From Cryptomeria japonica (taxonomy: Eukaryota; Streptophyta; Pinopsida; Cupressales; Cupressaceae): 64,000 bases of DNA. A model generated the notes under the pieces. That model had not been told where the DNA came from. It worked only from the letters and a program-made list of their open reading frames with translations, and did not search any database. Position numbers and translations under genes: made by a program. Below, piece by piece: positions 20,993 to 31,962 of this stretch (position 1 is its first letter; the number at the start of each line of letters is the position of its first letter). The stretch spans positions 380,143,179 to 380,207,178 of the forward strand of contig NC_081407.1 in the NCBI RefSeq assembly GCF_030272615.1, written 5' to 3'.

Positions 20993-22073
20993 ACTTCTCT
21001 TGTTATTTCAGGATTGGCATTAAGGAGCATGAGGTATACAAATTTCTTGTTTGCATGGATATACCACAGATATACCAAGAAGTTTGAATGAACATGGGAG
21101 TCATAGCATTGAAGATTTGATAGTTAAATGGTTAGCAAATGATCACACTCTCTCTCTAACCAATAAGAAAGAATTATATTTGTTGCATGAGCCATTTTTA
21201 GTAACCTGCAACCAATTGGGAATGAATTTTCAAATTTGGGTCCTTGGCCTCCTTCTCATATTTCAATGTATAAAAGTTCTCCTATGATGCTAATCATTGA
21301 ATTGTCAGATCATGTAGTGATGATAACAACTAGTTGTATAGATTTGAGTGCACCTATTATGCTAATCATTGAATTTTCAGATCATGCAATGATGATAACA
21401 ACTGGTTGTATAGATTTGAGTGCACATAATGATCTCTACAGTACTTTGGAATTCGATGTTGATGATAATTTACAAGTCCATGAGAACAAAGGAATTCGAG
21501 AAGTGAGTATAAATCAGTTTTTCAAGCTCATTGTTGTTGAAAATTGTGAAGAGATGTGTGTGATAACATTTGGAGATACGTTGAAAACTATTCCTCATTT
21601 CATTCTAAGTATGCTTAATGACATAAGAGATTTAGGTACATACATGGGTGACAAGCTTACACATGATAGCAGAGTTCCAATTTATGATTATATCAGAGTG
21701 ATGCAACGTCGGCATGGTGGTTCCTTTTTTAGGTTGATTTGGAACCCTACGATCTCTTGGGTTTGTAGTTCAACAATTGAAGATGAGGAATCCAATGTTG
21801 GCTTACTCCATGGTTTACTCCCATGGTGTTCTATTTTAGTTTTATGGAGAGCAGTTTCCTAAGGAGATGATAAAGATGGTGCAGTATTTGATTGCTCTAC
21901 TTACTAGATGTTATCAGGAGGTCTCTTATGTTGCCATCCAACAGGGTAGTGCATTCAGGGGTTGGTGCTATAGATCTCCTAGGTTATCTTGGGATCCTAG
22001 GATCATACTCAGTTTCAGTTTGGTTCAGCATAGTGATCTTGGGGCAGCATTGGAATTGCTTCAGGACAAGCAA
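20993..22073 (+). pseudogene. Continuation of the unclassified element frame
   Basis: Two overlapping frames (21051-21287 and 21236-21862) continue the protein-like sequence, including SLNEHGSHSIEDLIVKWL and a segment with an in-frame 24-residue duplication. The last part contains DSRVPIYDYIRVMQRRHGG. No known domain is visible. Frequent stops follow 21862. It is kept as one decayed unit because composition and direction match the preceding frame. Confidence 0.4.
21287..21432. repeat. 72-bp in-frame tandem duplication
   Basis: The segment starting at about 21289 (GCTAATCATTGAATT...) recurs at 21361. The 72-base period equals 24 codons, and the copies differ at only a few positions (ELSDHVVMITTSCIDLSA against EFSDHAMMITTGCIDLSA). 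The frame is preserved. Confidence 0.88.
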
Positions 22074-22090
22074 TTTTGGGAAGGGTAGAC
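22074..22090 (+). promoter_or_regulatory. Polypurine-like tract before the 3' LTR
   Basis: TTTGGGAAGGGTAGAC directly precedes TATAACGTCCCC. A purine-rich tract next to an LTR start is expected for plus-strand priming. The LTR would begin TATA rather than TGTA, a probable G-to-A change. Confidence 0.55.
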
Positions 22091-25000
22091 TATAACGTCC
22101 CCTTTTCTAGCACGCGATGTATGATGTTGTCATTATCCCATTTCTCAATGGTCCCATAGGCTAACCAGGACTTTTAAAGGATCTTGATGATATTTGGCCC
22201 AAGTAATTTTAGTTACAGGTGAGTTTGAGGTGTTTTGACGTGTTTTTGGGATACTTGCTATTTATAGTAAGTCAGTTGGGCTAGGTTAAGATCATCAATG
22301 GTTCATGAATAATATCTTGTTAATGGTTATTGATGATATTGAGTTGATATTTTAACAAAGGAATCCCAAATTCCAATGTTCAAAGAACAATCAAGGGTCA
22401 AGAATCACAGTCCAGCATACCGAATATCAAAAAGGCTCATGCAAAGGTTCGATGTTTGAAGTCCAACAAATATGGAACCCTTGACATCCAAGGCCTGAAA
22501 GGTATTCATCAAGGATCAAGGGTCGGGAGTTTTACTTACCCAATTCAAAGTCAAATAGCAAAGGCCCAATGCTTAATGTCTAAAATTTGTCAGGGTTGCA
22601 AGTCTAAAAAATTAGCTTCAGGGATTAGGGATCAAGGAAACACCTTTCACTTTCCACAAAAGATTGAATGTGTAAATAAAACATCCAATATCTAACTCTC
22701 GACACACTTAGGAAAATTTATCGATAGAGAAAGTGGTTTTGGGGTTGGAGGATCAAGGTTTGAGGATTAGGGTTCCACTATACATTTTACACAATAGGAG
22801 AACTTTGAAGAGTGAAGGTCTGATCTTCGAAACCCAATACACTTAAAATATTTTGAGATGAAAAAGAACCATTTTAGGTTAGGGTCAGGGATACACTATA
22901 CCTTATTCACACATAAGTGAACTTCATAAGCCTCAACCCTGATCCTCGAAGCCCAAAACACTTAGACATTATTTTGTCTTTTTGACTATGAAAACAAAAT
23001 TTGAGAGGATTTTTCCTTACAACTAATAGATTCATTTTAAGCCTATATAATAATTCCTAAATACATTTTAACCAATTGAAACATTCAAATATTGAGGCAA
23101 AATTGCACAAGATATTTGTTGTCAATACCAACATTGAGGCATTGACTAAAACTAGCCCATTGTTACATGTTCAAATTGCAAATGCCTCTTCAGAAAAGGT
23201 CCAATAAATTCAATTACAAATTACATTTCATAGGACTCAAATGTCCTAAAATTACATATTCTCATGAATGGTACTACTAGAATGCATAAAAGAAAGATGA
23301 TAGTTGGTGTCCAATGTTGCCTTTGATCAATAACTTCCAGTCCCCAATGGTGCTTCCAGGCAACCCAACCATGTAAAGCCCATAGGTCGACCCCACCATG
23401 ATAGGAGATAGTCGTATGGTCCACAAACACTCACACATATAATACACAAGGGGAGAAGGGCTTACACCCACATCAAACACAAAGAATATATCACATCCAA
23501 AGAAGTAACACAACATCAACAAAGAAATGCAAGATACATCTTTCAAGTATTAGTCATGCAACACTAGGACTATATACTCGAGTGCCAATTAGGGAGTGTC
23601 TTCATAGAGCACAAGATTAGCTACCACGTGGAATCAAATACCTCTCATATGGACAAGGATGTTTGATCATACAAGTACCATCACTCCTAGAGTGGGCTTT
23701 TCTTCCCAAGACATCCTTAGCCTTTACGAGCACTCAAGGCATGTGACGGGTAGCCATTATCTCAGTTAATTATTTACCCATGTTTTCATTAGTTTTCACT
23801 TGATTAATCAAGTTCCACATGTGACAACCATCCTCAAAGAGTTTGATTTGAGGTCGCATTAGAAGCCACTCCCTTAACCCTCTTTAGTACCTAAGTCTGA
23901 AGCTCATCATGTTCACCAACAAATGTGGGATCAAACAAATACATTGTTAATTTCACTTTCACATGACATTGCACCATTCTCAATTTTGACCCATATCATA
24001 ATGTACGATCCAAATGGATCCATTCTTACTTTTTACAAGTTATAACCATACTACACATAATAATTCAACACTAAATACCATAAAATCACATTTTTCTAGC
24101 TTTTTACCATTTTAACTAAAACTAGGATTTACCACTCCATGGAAATAGCTTAAAATTCATAAAAATTTGAAGATCATAAAATTGAAATTCTTAAGAATAT
24201 CCTTTTGATTTCAATGCACACAATACCCCTCTCTTAAGATAAAACATGCATTTCACTCGAACCCTATGGTGGATTGGGCAACGTGAGAATGTTTTTGGGA
24301 TAAAAACCATAAAAATTGTTCAAATAAACTAATGAAATACCCAATGCAAGATTTAAATTTATGGAAAAGTATTTCCCAATCCCTTTAACATTTTTCAAAT
24401 ATGAAACACCAAGAATGGGATGAATTGAGAGAGAAATCAACTTTTTTACCCCAGGTTTGGTTGGAAATTCAAATGGAGAGTTCTTTCCACACACACAATC
24501 AATGCAAAATTCCTTGTTGCAATACAAATTCCTTCAAATTCTTATCCTAATGCACCAAATATCATGCAAATCTATCCACTCTAGCTCCCACAATCATCAA
24601 ATCAATTTTGCAACTGTAGGGTTTCTCCCCTCTCAACATTTTCTTCCCATTTTCACTTTTTGAAAATAAAACATTTAAAATAATTATTTTAATTCTTAAA
24701 TGCATATCAGAGTTTACTTTAGTGGTGAATATTCGCCAATGGTGAATATTTCACGTCGGCAACCTGGAAAATGGCAAATATATTGTACCAACCGGGGGTG
24801 GCCATGTCGCCAGGAATTTATAAATATTCGTCAAATGCATGACTCAATCGCCCATTATTTTATGTAATTAATTGTATCTATGTGAATATTTTGCCAATAG
24901 AATCCACGTTTTCCACACAATAAATTCAAGTTTTTCGCCTACACTCTCTGAGGTTCCCTTAAGAGATTATCATAATTTGCCAATATTCATATAAAGATTT

Positions 25001-25560
25001 ATTTTCTAGGAGGACCTAATTCATCTGGCATTTTACGGACGCATGTCTCCATTCACCCCAATTTTCGCCAACTCTATTATATTTTCCAATTAAAAAGTCG
25101 ATCCATAATCACCTCAAAATTATCTAAGACATGTTATAGTTAAGCAGAATTCGCCAAATATATGTATATCATATAAAATTCCTGCTGAATTCACCAAATA
25201 AGGATTGGTATAAATACATTCAAAGATCAGATCTATCTCTACACAATTTGGTCGATTCAGGGCTCTCAATTCAGATCAATAGTGAAGTTTCAGACCAAGA
25301 ACAACCATTTTTGTTGACTACATTGGTGACTGCTAGTGCCCATGAGTGATCATATTTTTGAAGTGTTATAATGTTATTCTAAATTCATCTCTATTTGTTT
25401 GCACTGTTGAGTTCATTCTTATTTAGTGGGGACCTGTCAGTGCCAGTGGTCACCCAGGAGACCTCAAACATCTAGATTGTAGGCCATAGGGCCAATGAGT
25501 CATATAGTCTAGTCTATTTACTATTATTACTCCTTCAACAACTTGATATGTTTTTATAGC
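22091..25560. other. LTR-like non-coding DNA, several families
   Basis: No supported gene. The left part begins TATAACGTCCCC and reads as a 3' LTR. From about 22380 it contains repeated AAGGATCAAGGGT-like motifs. About 23030-24050 resembles, in motif order and composition, the non-coding DNA at 52900-53950. About 24720-25210 carries repeated TTCGCCAA/CGCCAGGA motifs that also occur at 45480-45800. A TATAAATA box lies at 25209-25216 and could be an LTR promoter. The minus-strand frames at 23221-23546 and 24264-24527 show no known motif. Confidence 0.5.
25209..25216 (+). promoter_or_regulatory. TATA box, probable LTR promoter
   Basis: TATAAATA lies within LTR-like DNA about 360 bp upstream of the transposase ATG at 25577. 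It may have served as an LTR promoter or as a promoter for the downstream frame. Confidence 0.4.
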
Positions 25561-25576
25561 CTTTATTTCATTGGAA

Positions 25577-28395
25577 ATGTCAAACAGGAAGAAGGACATG
25601 AATCATGAATGTGGGGAAGGCCAAGAGAGGCCAATAAAATGCAGAACGTTATCTTCATACTTTGGTGTTGGCAAAGATCATGGTGAAAATCAGGAAGGTA
25701 CATCATCACAAGTACAAGTACAAGATTCACAACCTTCACCGCATATTGAAGAAGAGGGAGAACCTGATATCTCATATTATGTTGAGCTTGAAGAAGATTT
25801 TATGGTAGATACCCAAGTTAGCCGGAATGATATAATCGACTTGGGTGATAATGCCACAGATGATAATGCATGAAAGGGGAAAAGGAAAGCCATATCAAAA
25901 AAGGATCAACCAAAATAAAAAAAGGATCAACCAAAATAAAAAAAGGATCAGGAGTGGGATATGTCAATGAGGAATTTTCAAATTAATTAGGCGTCAAAGT
26001 ATCCATTCATTGAACCAGTGGAGAATCCAATTGAAGGCAAGCCTCCAATAGAATGCGGGTGTAAGATTTTCACTTGGAAGCATACGAAGGAAAATAGGTT
26101 GCAGCTAAAAATTGACACCATAGAAAAGCATATGGGTAAATTTTATGAAAAAAAAATGATAGATGGAGTTGAAAAATCAGTGATAAGATGGAAAACAAAG
26201 GATGAATGTAACCATGTGAGGAATGCTGACGAATTTTATTTTTCATGAGAAAATACAAACGAAGCCTACTGAAGTTAAAGGTTCTATTTAAGCTATTCTT
26301 GTAAAAGCAATGCAAATAGAACACTTCGAAAAGTTGTTCAGTTAAGTGTTGTTTTTTATATTTTGAGCAAAGGGCGTGCTATGATAGACTACCCATCAAT
26401 GAGTGGTTTATTACACTTTTTGAAAGTTCCTTACTATCCTAATAGTCACCAATCAATAAACAGTGGATGGGAATGGGCAAGTTGTCTTTCTAATGTTGAA
26501 AAAGAAGATATAAAGCAAAAAATAAGAGAGTCAAACTTTATTGCACTGTCTTTAGACGAAGTTACGACAATAGATAATACTTCATGGGTATGCATGCATA
26601 TTTATACCGTATAGAATCATGCCCGCCAACCTCATCTACTATCTATTTCTAAAATGAAGGATAGTGCGACAACGGAAAATTTATTTCAACTAGTAAAGAG
26701 TTGTTTAATTGAATATGGAGGTATGGATGACATGACGATTGCCAAAAATTTGGTGTGTGTTGGAGTGGATGGAGCTTCAATAATGCAAGGTCACAGGAAT
26801 AGTCTTTGCACAAAGATAGAAACTTCTTGTGCACCCTACATTACTAGCATTCACTACATAGCCCACATAATGAATCTGGATTTTGGAATTGTGAGCAAGT
26901 ATGCTCCAGTAAAAAGAATTGAACATTTAGTCTGAGAGCTCTACTCACACTTTTGTCGAAGTCCCAAACGATTTATGGAATTTCAACACTTTGTTGATGG
27001 AATAACCGATGGAAACAAGCTTCTTAAGGATAATGATACCAGATGGATCTCTTTGGATGGTCCAGTGTATCAAGTTTTTTCAAAATATCCATCCTTGATT
27101 GGACTATTTCACACAAATCACGATGAATCAGAGCAACCAAAATTTCCTAACCTGCTTCGGAGGTTAAGTAATATAGAGACACTCTTGACTTTAGCAGCTA
27201 TTCTGCCCATGCTAGAGGAAATGAGGAATATTATGAAAAAATCCCAGCAAAGAGCTATGTATATTGCAGAATATGCTAAGTTGCGTAAGATGACATGCCT
27301 CACCCTGGATAATCTCTATCAATTTCAACCAACATTATCTGATGAAAAATTTGTGAAGTGGCGGACACTCACAAATTTGAACAATCCTGATAACTTTTTA
27401 CAGATTGGTGCAAACGAGGAGATATGTGCCAGTGTATGTGGAGTTGAGATACCAATGCACTTTTTTTCCGTGATTGAGCCTAAGGAACCTGGAAAGTGCC
27501 CCAAGAAGCAACTAGCAAGAGTTACAAGGGAAGATTTTAGCAAGATTGTTGAGTCTATAACTGCTTATGTGAAGAAAATTGCCTATGATCTTTCTTCACA
27601 TATTAGAACCAAATTCCCTCCTTAGAGACTACTTAAAGCCATGTCTATTGTGTTTCATCAATATTCAAACTTCAATAGTGCAACTGATTTTCGAGCTAAG
27701 CTACTGACTTTGATAAATCAATTTTGCAAATCCATAGAATTCAATGGAGTAACGATAAATGGAATTTTAAACATCTTAGAGATAAATCATCTCGTTTTGC
27801 ATACACTATGTGGGAACAATATGACATAATGGAGAACCCCCACGAAGAGGGATCAATAACAAGGCTTTGGACAAATCTAGGTAAGAATGAAGTGTTGTAT
27901 GATTCAATATCAGAATATTTCAAGCTTGTTGATTTATGTCTTACCATGATATTGGGTTCGGTGGAGGATGAAAGAGTTTTAAGTTCTTTGGGGTTCCTAA
28001 AATCAAAGCTAAGAAACAAACTAGACAAGAATTTGGAAAATTGTTTGAGGCTCTATACATCTAGGTATGATATCCACACTTTTCCTTATGACAGGGCAAT
28101 GAAAATCTGGAGGTCGAAATGCAAAAGAATAGGTTTGGGCAACACTTCAAACCAAAGTGTCAGTGGGACAATTGACTCATGTACTGGACCTACTGGTAGC
28201 ATTGAGATGCAGTTCAGCAAATATATGCAGACTCAGAGTGAAGACAACACAAAAAAGAATCAAGGAAGCTCAATTTTAATGAGGAATGGCAACTGTAAGA
28301 TATTTAGGACTACAAGTTTGTGGGTATTAACTAATCTTATTGTTATATCTCATCATTCATATTACAAAAACATACTATTGTGGCTGATAACTTGA
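25577..28395 (+). pseudogene. hAT-superfamily transposase (ZNF862-like type)
   Basis: ATG at 25577 opens an acidic N-terminus with LSSYFGV. A zinc-finger-like block (KYPFIEPVEN and ECGCKIFTWKH, about 25993-26090) is followed by MIDYPSMSGLLHFLKVPYY. The catalytic region shows the first acidic residue in ALSLDEVTTIDN (about 26539-26580) and the second in CVGVDGASIMQGHRNSLCTK (about 26755-26815). KDNDTRWISL follows at about 27030. The C-terminal hAT dimerisation motif is SVEDERVLSSLGFLKSKLRN (about 27957-28016). hAT transposases cut and paste elements with short terminal inverted repeats. Stops near 25873, 26246, 26612, 26934 and 27624 and a frameshift near 27740 inactivate it. I could not define its terminal inverted repeats. 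Confidence 0.88.
25886..25957. repeat. Three copies of a 21-bp repeat in the transposase frame
   Basis: AAAAAGGATCAACCAAAATA is repeated about three times with a 21-22 bp period. Copies with the full 21-bp unit keep the frame but each ends in TAA, so the expansion carries its own stops. Confidence 0.85.
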
Positions 28396-29254
28396 TGATA
28401 TTTTATGTGTGTCAACTTTTTGCAATTAAAATTTAATATTGAATTGCAATTGCATTTTTCAACTTTCTATTTTTAGATAGAAAATAGTAGAATAAAATAG
28501 CATAATGTGTTTATTGATAGAGAAATTTTTATTTAGACATGTTGAGATTTTCATTAATTCTTTCAAAATATAGCCATAAGATACAATTCATTCAATACAC
28601 AACTATGTGGGTTTCTCTATGCAAAAGTCAATACCAAATTTCAGAACCCTTTACAAAAGACAGTGGATTCCCTTTTATAGAAACAAGGGAGCAACAACAT
28701 CTTTAGGTCGATTTGCAACATGTGAAGACTCAACATAAAAATCAATTACCAAGGCACTGAATCTATTGTCCCATCAATATCAGAAACTCAGTACAATTTT
28801 ACAAGGTTGAAGGTATCTATGACCATCATAGGTCGGATTAGCAATTTAGCAACGGTTACATGTCTCCTGAGCCATGTTCAAAAAATAGAGTTCAAACTTA
28901 AAACTTGATCCAAGCCATTACAAATTAAATATATAGAATAGAAGTGCAGAAAACCTAGAAATCAGAAATAGAGAAATGCAAAAAAGTTAAAACTTGAGAG
29001 AATTTGAGATTACAAATCTACAAGGATGAAGGTGTGCACCATAGGTTGGATTAGTAATAGTGAGGGCTCCATTTTTCCTGTTCATAAAATAGAGTTATTT
29101 TAGGTGATGCCAAATTCCAAACAGAAAAAAGTAGAAAACCTTGAAATTAAGAGTAAATGCATAAAACTATGCAATACATACTATGATTCATGAGATCTTT
29201 GTGCTAGTTTTTGTAGGGTGCTCCACTCTTCGTCTGATGGAAGTTCATTTTTTT
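28396..29254. other. Non-coding stretch with a ~220-bp-spaced direct repeat
   Basis: No gene seen. A block with ACAAGGTTGAAGGTATC and CATAGGTCGGATTAGCAAT at about 28800-28900 recurs, diverged, at about 29018-29110, each followed by a TTC..AAAATAGAGTT motif. It lies downstream of the minus-strand frame ending at 29255 and may be its 3' untranslated region. Confidence 0.6.
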
Positions 29255-30753
29255 TTAAGCATAGTAAGCCAACTGCAACTTCATCAACAATCCATATTTG
29301 GAAGAGTGACTTGACACCACTGTTTCACCCAATATCACATTCAAATTTGTTAATGGTTTGATGAAATCCAGAAATCTGTGAGGAATTGTGTCCTTAGGAA
29401 GCAAGTCTAAATCAGACTTCATTTTGCCCTCCATCATTTTTTGAAAGCCTCTTTTCCAATAAAATTATTTGATGTGTCAACACTCTTCGACAAACCAAGA
29501 TTTAACAAATTGTTTGTCTTTTGTTACAACTTCAATATCTTTTCCCCAACTTTATCCAAATTTTCATGTGCTTCCCTTAGTTTTCTGGCATTTTTGAATG
29601 ATAGATGATGCCTTAACTGATGCATCAATGCGGCTCTTAATTCCTTTGATGCCAAATAGTTGTCATTGTTATTGTAGACTTATTGCAAAATATGTTTTGC
29701 AATATTCTCTTTTGAATAAACATTTTTGTTCTTCTCAATGTGCTCTTTGAGCTTCCAAAAAACTACTTTTAGATTTTCATTCAATTCCAACCATTCACAC
29801 AACTTGTCACTCCTCTGTATTATTTGCCCAAAAATGTTTTCTTTTATATACTTCACTGTATTGTTCATATTGTCCTTCAATCTGTCTTTCAAATTTTTAA
29901 TTTTACTATTTGCATTATGCAGCTCTTCTTTCATTTGTGCACATTTTTTTCTTTCTTCTTCTTCTTTGTCTTCCAAATGTTTTGCTTTTTCCGTCTCATG
30001 CTCCAATTGGTTATGTAAATTTTTGTTTAAGGCAGCAACAGACTCCAGGTTTTTGTATAATTTTGTTGTAGAGGCTCTTTCATCATCAAATTTTTTAATG
30101 CTTTCATCCAATTTTTCCGTCAGTTCCTTCAGATCTGCCTCCATTTGTTCCTGCTTTGTTATTGCTGAGGTAGAGGCCGAATTTTTTATCCTTTACTATA
30201 ATTCATTGCACTATTTTTCTACTGCTTTCCTTTTTTCTTTTTCATTTATCAGATCTACATGTAACTTTTCCATTTGTTTCTCCACCTTATTTTTCTCTCT
30301 CTCCATCTTTAGTAGTGAAGTGTAGATCACTTCGTTGGTCTTTTTTGACACACTAATTTTGTCCACATTTTGAACTTTGGAAAAATCCATTTGAACGGTG
30401 CTAACATAAAATTCAAAGGGATCTATCTGATTCTATGGTGGATTTTTATCTTTATTTGGGGGCATAACAACCATGAAATCCATCATATCTTTGTTTGGGT
30501 CATATGTGGGAAATACCTTGTTTGATGCAGGTTGTTCCTCTAAAGTTGTAGTAAGGGCACCCCTCTTCAATGTCTTCTTTTTTTCTTTATTCATATTTGT
30601 TTTTTGTGCAAATTTATTAAAGAAATCATTGTAACGAAAATTTGGGTTTGTTGAAGCAATTGAATGTTTGAAAGGTGAAATAGCACTTGCAGTGATACAT
30701 GAGGCTCCACCTATACTTGTGATTCTAACTAATGCATTTTGAGGAGTAAAAAA
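29255..30753 (-). pseudogene. C-terminal part of a split unknown protein, coiled coil
   Basis: Minus-strand frames continue the protein begun at 39663 after the 6.4-kb element at 30754-37181. From the insertion the frame reads TPQNALVRITSIGG. A basic segment follows (KEKKKTLKRG), then a ~150-residue coiled coil rich in Glu and Lys (MEADLKELTEKLDESIKKFD, EEEERKKCAQMKEELHNANS). The end is a tail with DLDLLPKDTIPHRFLDFIKP, with a stop at 29255. Stops near 30430, 30196 and 29677 and frameshifts after 29680 break it. There is no RT, integrase or transposase motif. The function is unknown; it is probably the gag-like or accessory protein of an element family, or a lineage-specific host gene. Confidence 0.6.
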
Positions 30754-31536
30754 TGTTATGATTAATGACAGTCCCAAAGACACTGAGAGGGGGGGGTGAA
30801 TCAGTGTCTAACTGGTTAACAAAATATTTAAACTTATTAAGAACTTTGCATCCCAAAACAGTGTACCGGTAAATAAAAATTAATGCAGCAAATAAGAATA
30901 ATAGAGACAGCATAGAGAACACACCATAACACAAGATATTTAACAAGGAAACCTGGTGTGGGAAAACCCACGGTGGGATTTGTGACCCACAATATTCACT
31001 CACTGGCCAATGAATAAATATTACTTACAATGAGGGGCCTGCACATGCAGGAAGGCCAACTGCCTAGAGCTCATTGCTCAATAAGAGTCACACTAACTAC
31101 AAAAGTGGATTATGAAATCCAATACAATGTACTGCTTCAAATCAGCATCAACTATGTCAGGTTCAGTACCGGTTTAAGCTCAGTCTATTACCAAAAACCT
31201 TCGCTGTCAATTATATCACAATATCATCCTCTCTCTCTTACTTACAAAATGACCTATAAGATCTCATACATATATATGAGTCTTTTACAATGTATCATGT
31301 TGTCTTTACAAAAGATAATTACATTAAAATACAATAAACAGAAGTTTATTCCTTGTCGGCTGGAGTGTCGGTATGCATTGTTGCCGTTGCCGGTGAAGTG
31401 CCTGTCAGTGTATGTAGAAGTCTATTGCCGGTGCTGGTAATTGTTGGTGGCTTACCAGATGAATGCCAGTTGGTTTCCAGATGGTTTCCATCAATGACAA
31501 CATCAACTATTCTCATAAGAGTGTAGAATGCCAACA
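30754..31536 (-). repeat. 3' LTR of the pol-less element, 783 bp
   Basis: On the minus strand it starts TGTTGGCATTC right after the polypurine tract and ends TAACA. It retains a ~194-bp internal segment (about 31086-31279) that is missing from the other LTR. Confidence 0.92.
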
Positions 31537-31555
31537 ATCTCCCCCTTTGGCATTG
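31537..31555 (-). promoter_or_regulatory. Polypurine tract
   Basis: The minus strand reads CCAAAGGGGGAGAT immediately before the LTR start TGTTGG, the same arrangement as in the copia element at 5796-5807. Confidence 0.85.
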
Positions 31556-31962
31556 ATGGCAACACTCATGAGAAAAATCCAAAAACTGTTCCAAAAACTG
31601 AAGTCCAAAAAGTTTCCAAAAAGATGTGCTCCCCCTGAGCAAATGAACTCCTCTAAAGATGTATTTTTCTCTCCACTACTCCCTCTTTGACATCAATGAC
31701 AAAGGTTGTCAAAAATAGTCAAATGAGTGCAAAAATTTCACCTCAAAGTTTGTAACCGGTTGGTTACAATCTGAAAGATGTCTACCAAAACCAAATTTAG
31801 ACTCTGCATGAATATTTTGTTGTCGGTCAAGGTTGCCTCAGTCTATTGGATCGTCCCGGTGAGATAGTGCATGTGTTCTTCTGGTGATCGCTCTCCTTGA
31901 AGTAATGCCTTAAATATTTCATTTCTCAAAGAGATAAGATTGTCCAACTTAGGACCAAGTTT

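Larger units (their letters stand above)
18600..22700 (+). mobile_element. LTR retrotransposon carrying a captured PDS5 sequence
   Basis: The order is LTR end, tRNA-iMet PBS (18783-18794), an intronless PDS5-derived frame (18849-19560), a gypsy-like gag zinc knuckle (19590-19665), an unclassified coiled-coil frame (19620-21862), a purine-rich tract (22074-22088) and a probable 3' LTR beginning at 22091. No protease, RT or integrase motif is present, so it would depend on another element for movement. The right boundary is not determined; 22700 is a nominal end. Confidence 0.65.

Noticed and set aside
29726-30325. 199-codon plus-strand Phe/Ser-rich frame
   Set aside because: Antisense of the Glu/Lys-rich coiled coil; the composition is that expected of a complement.
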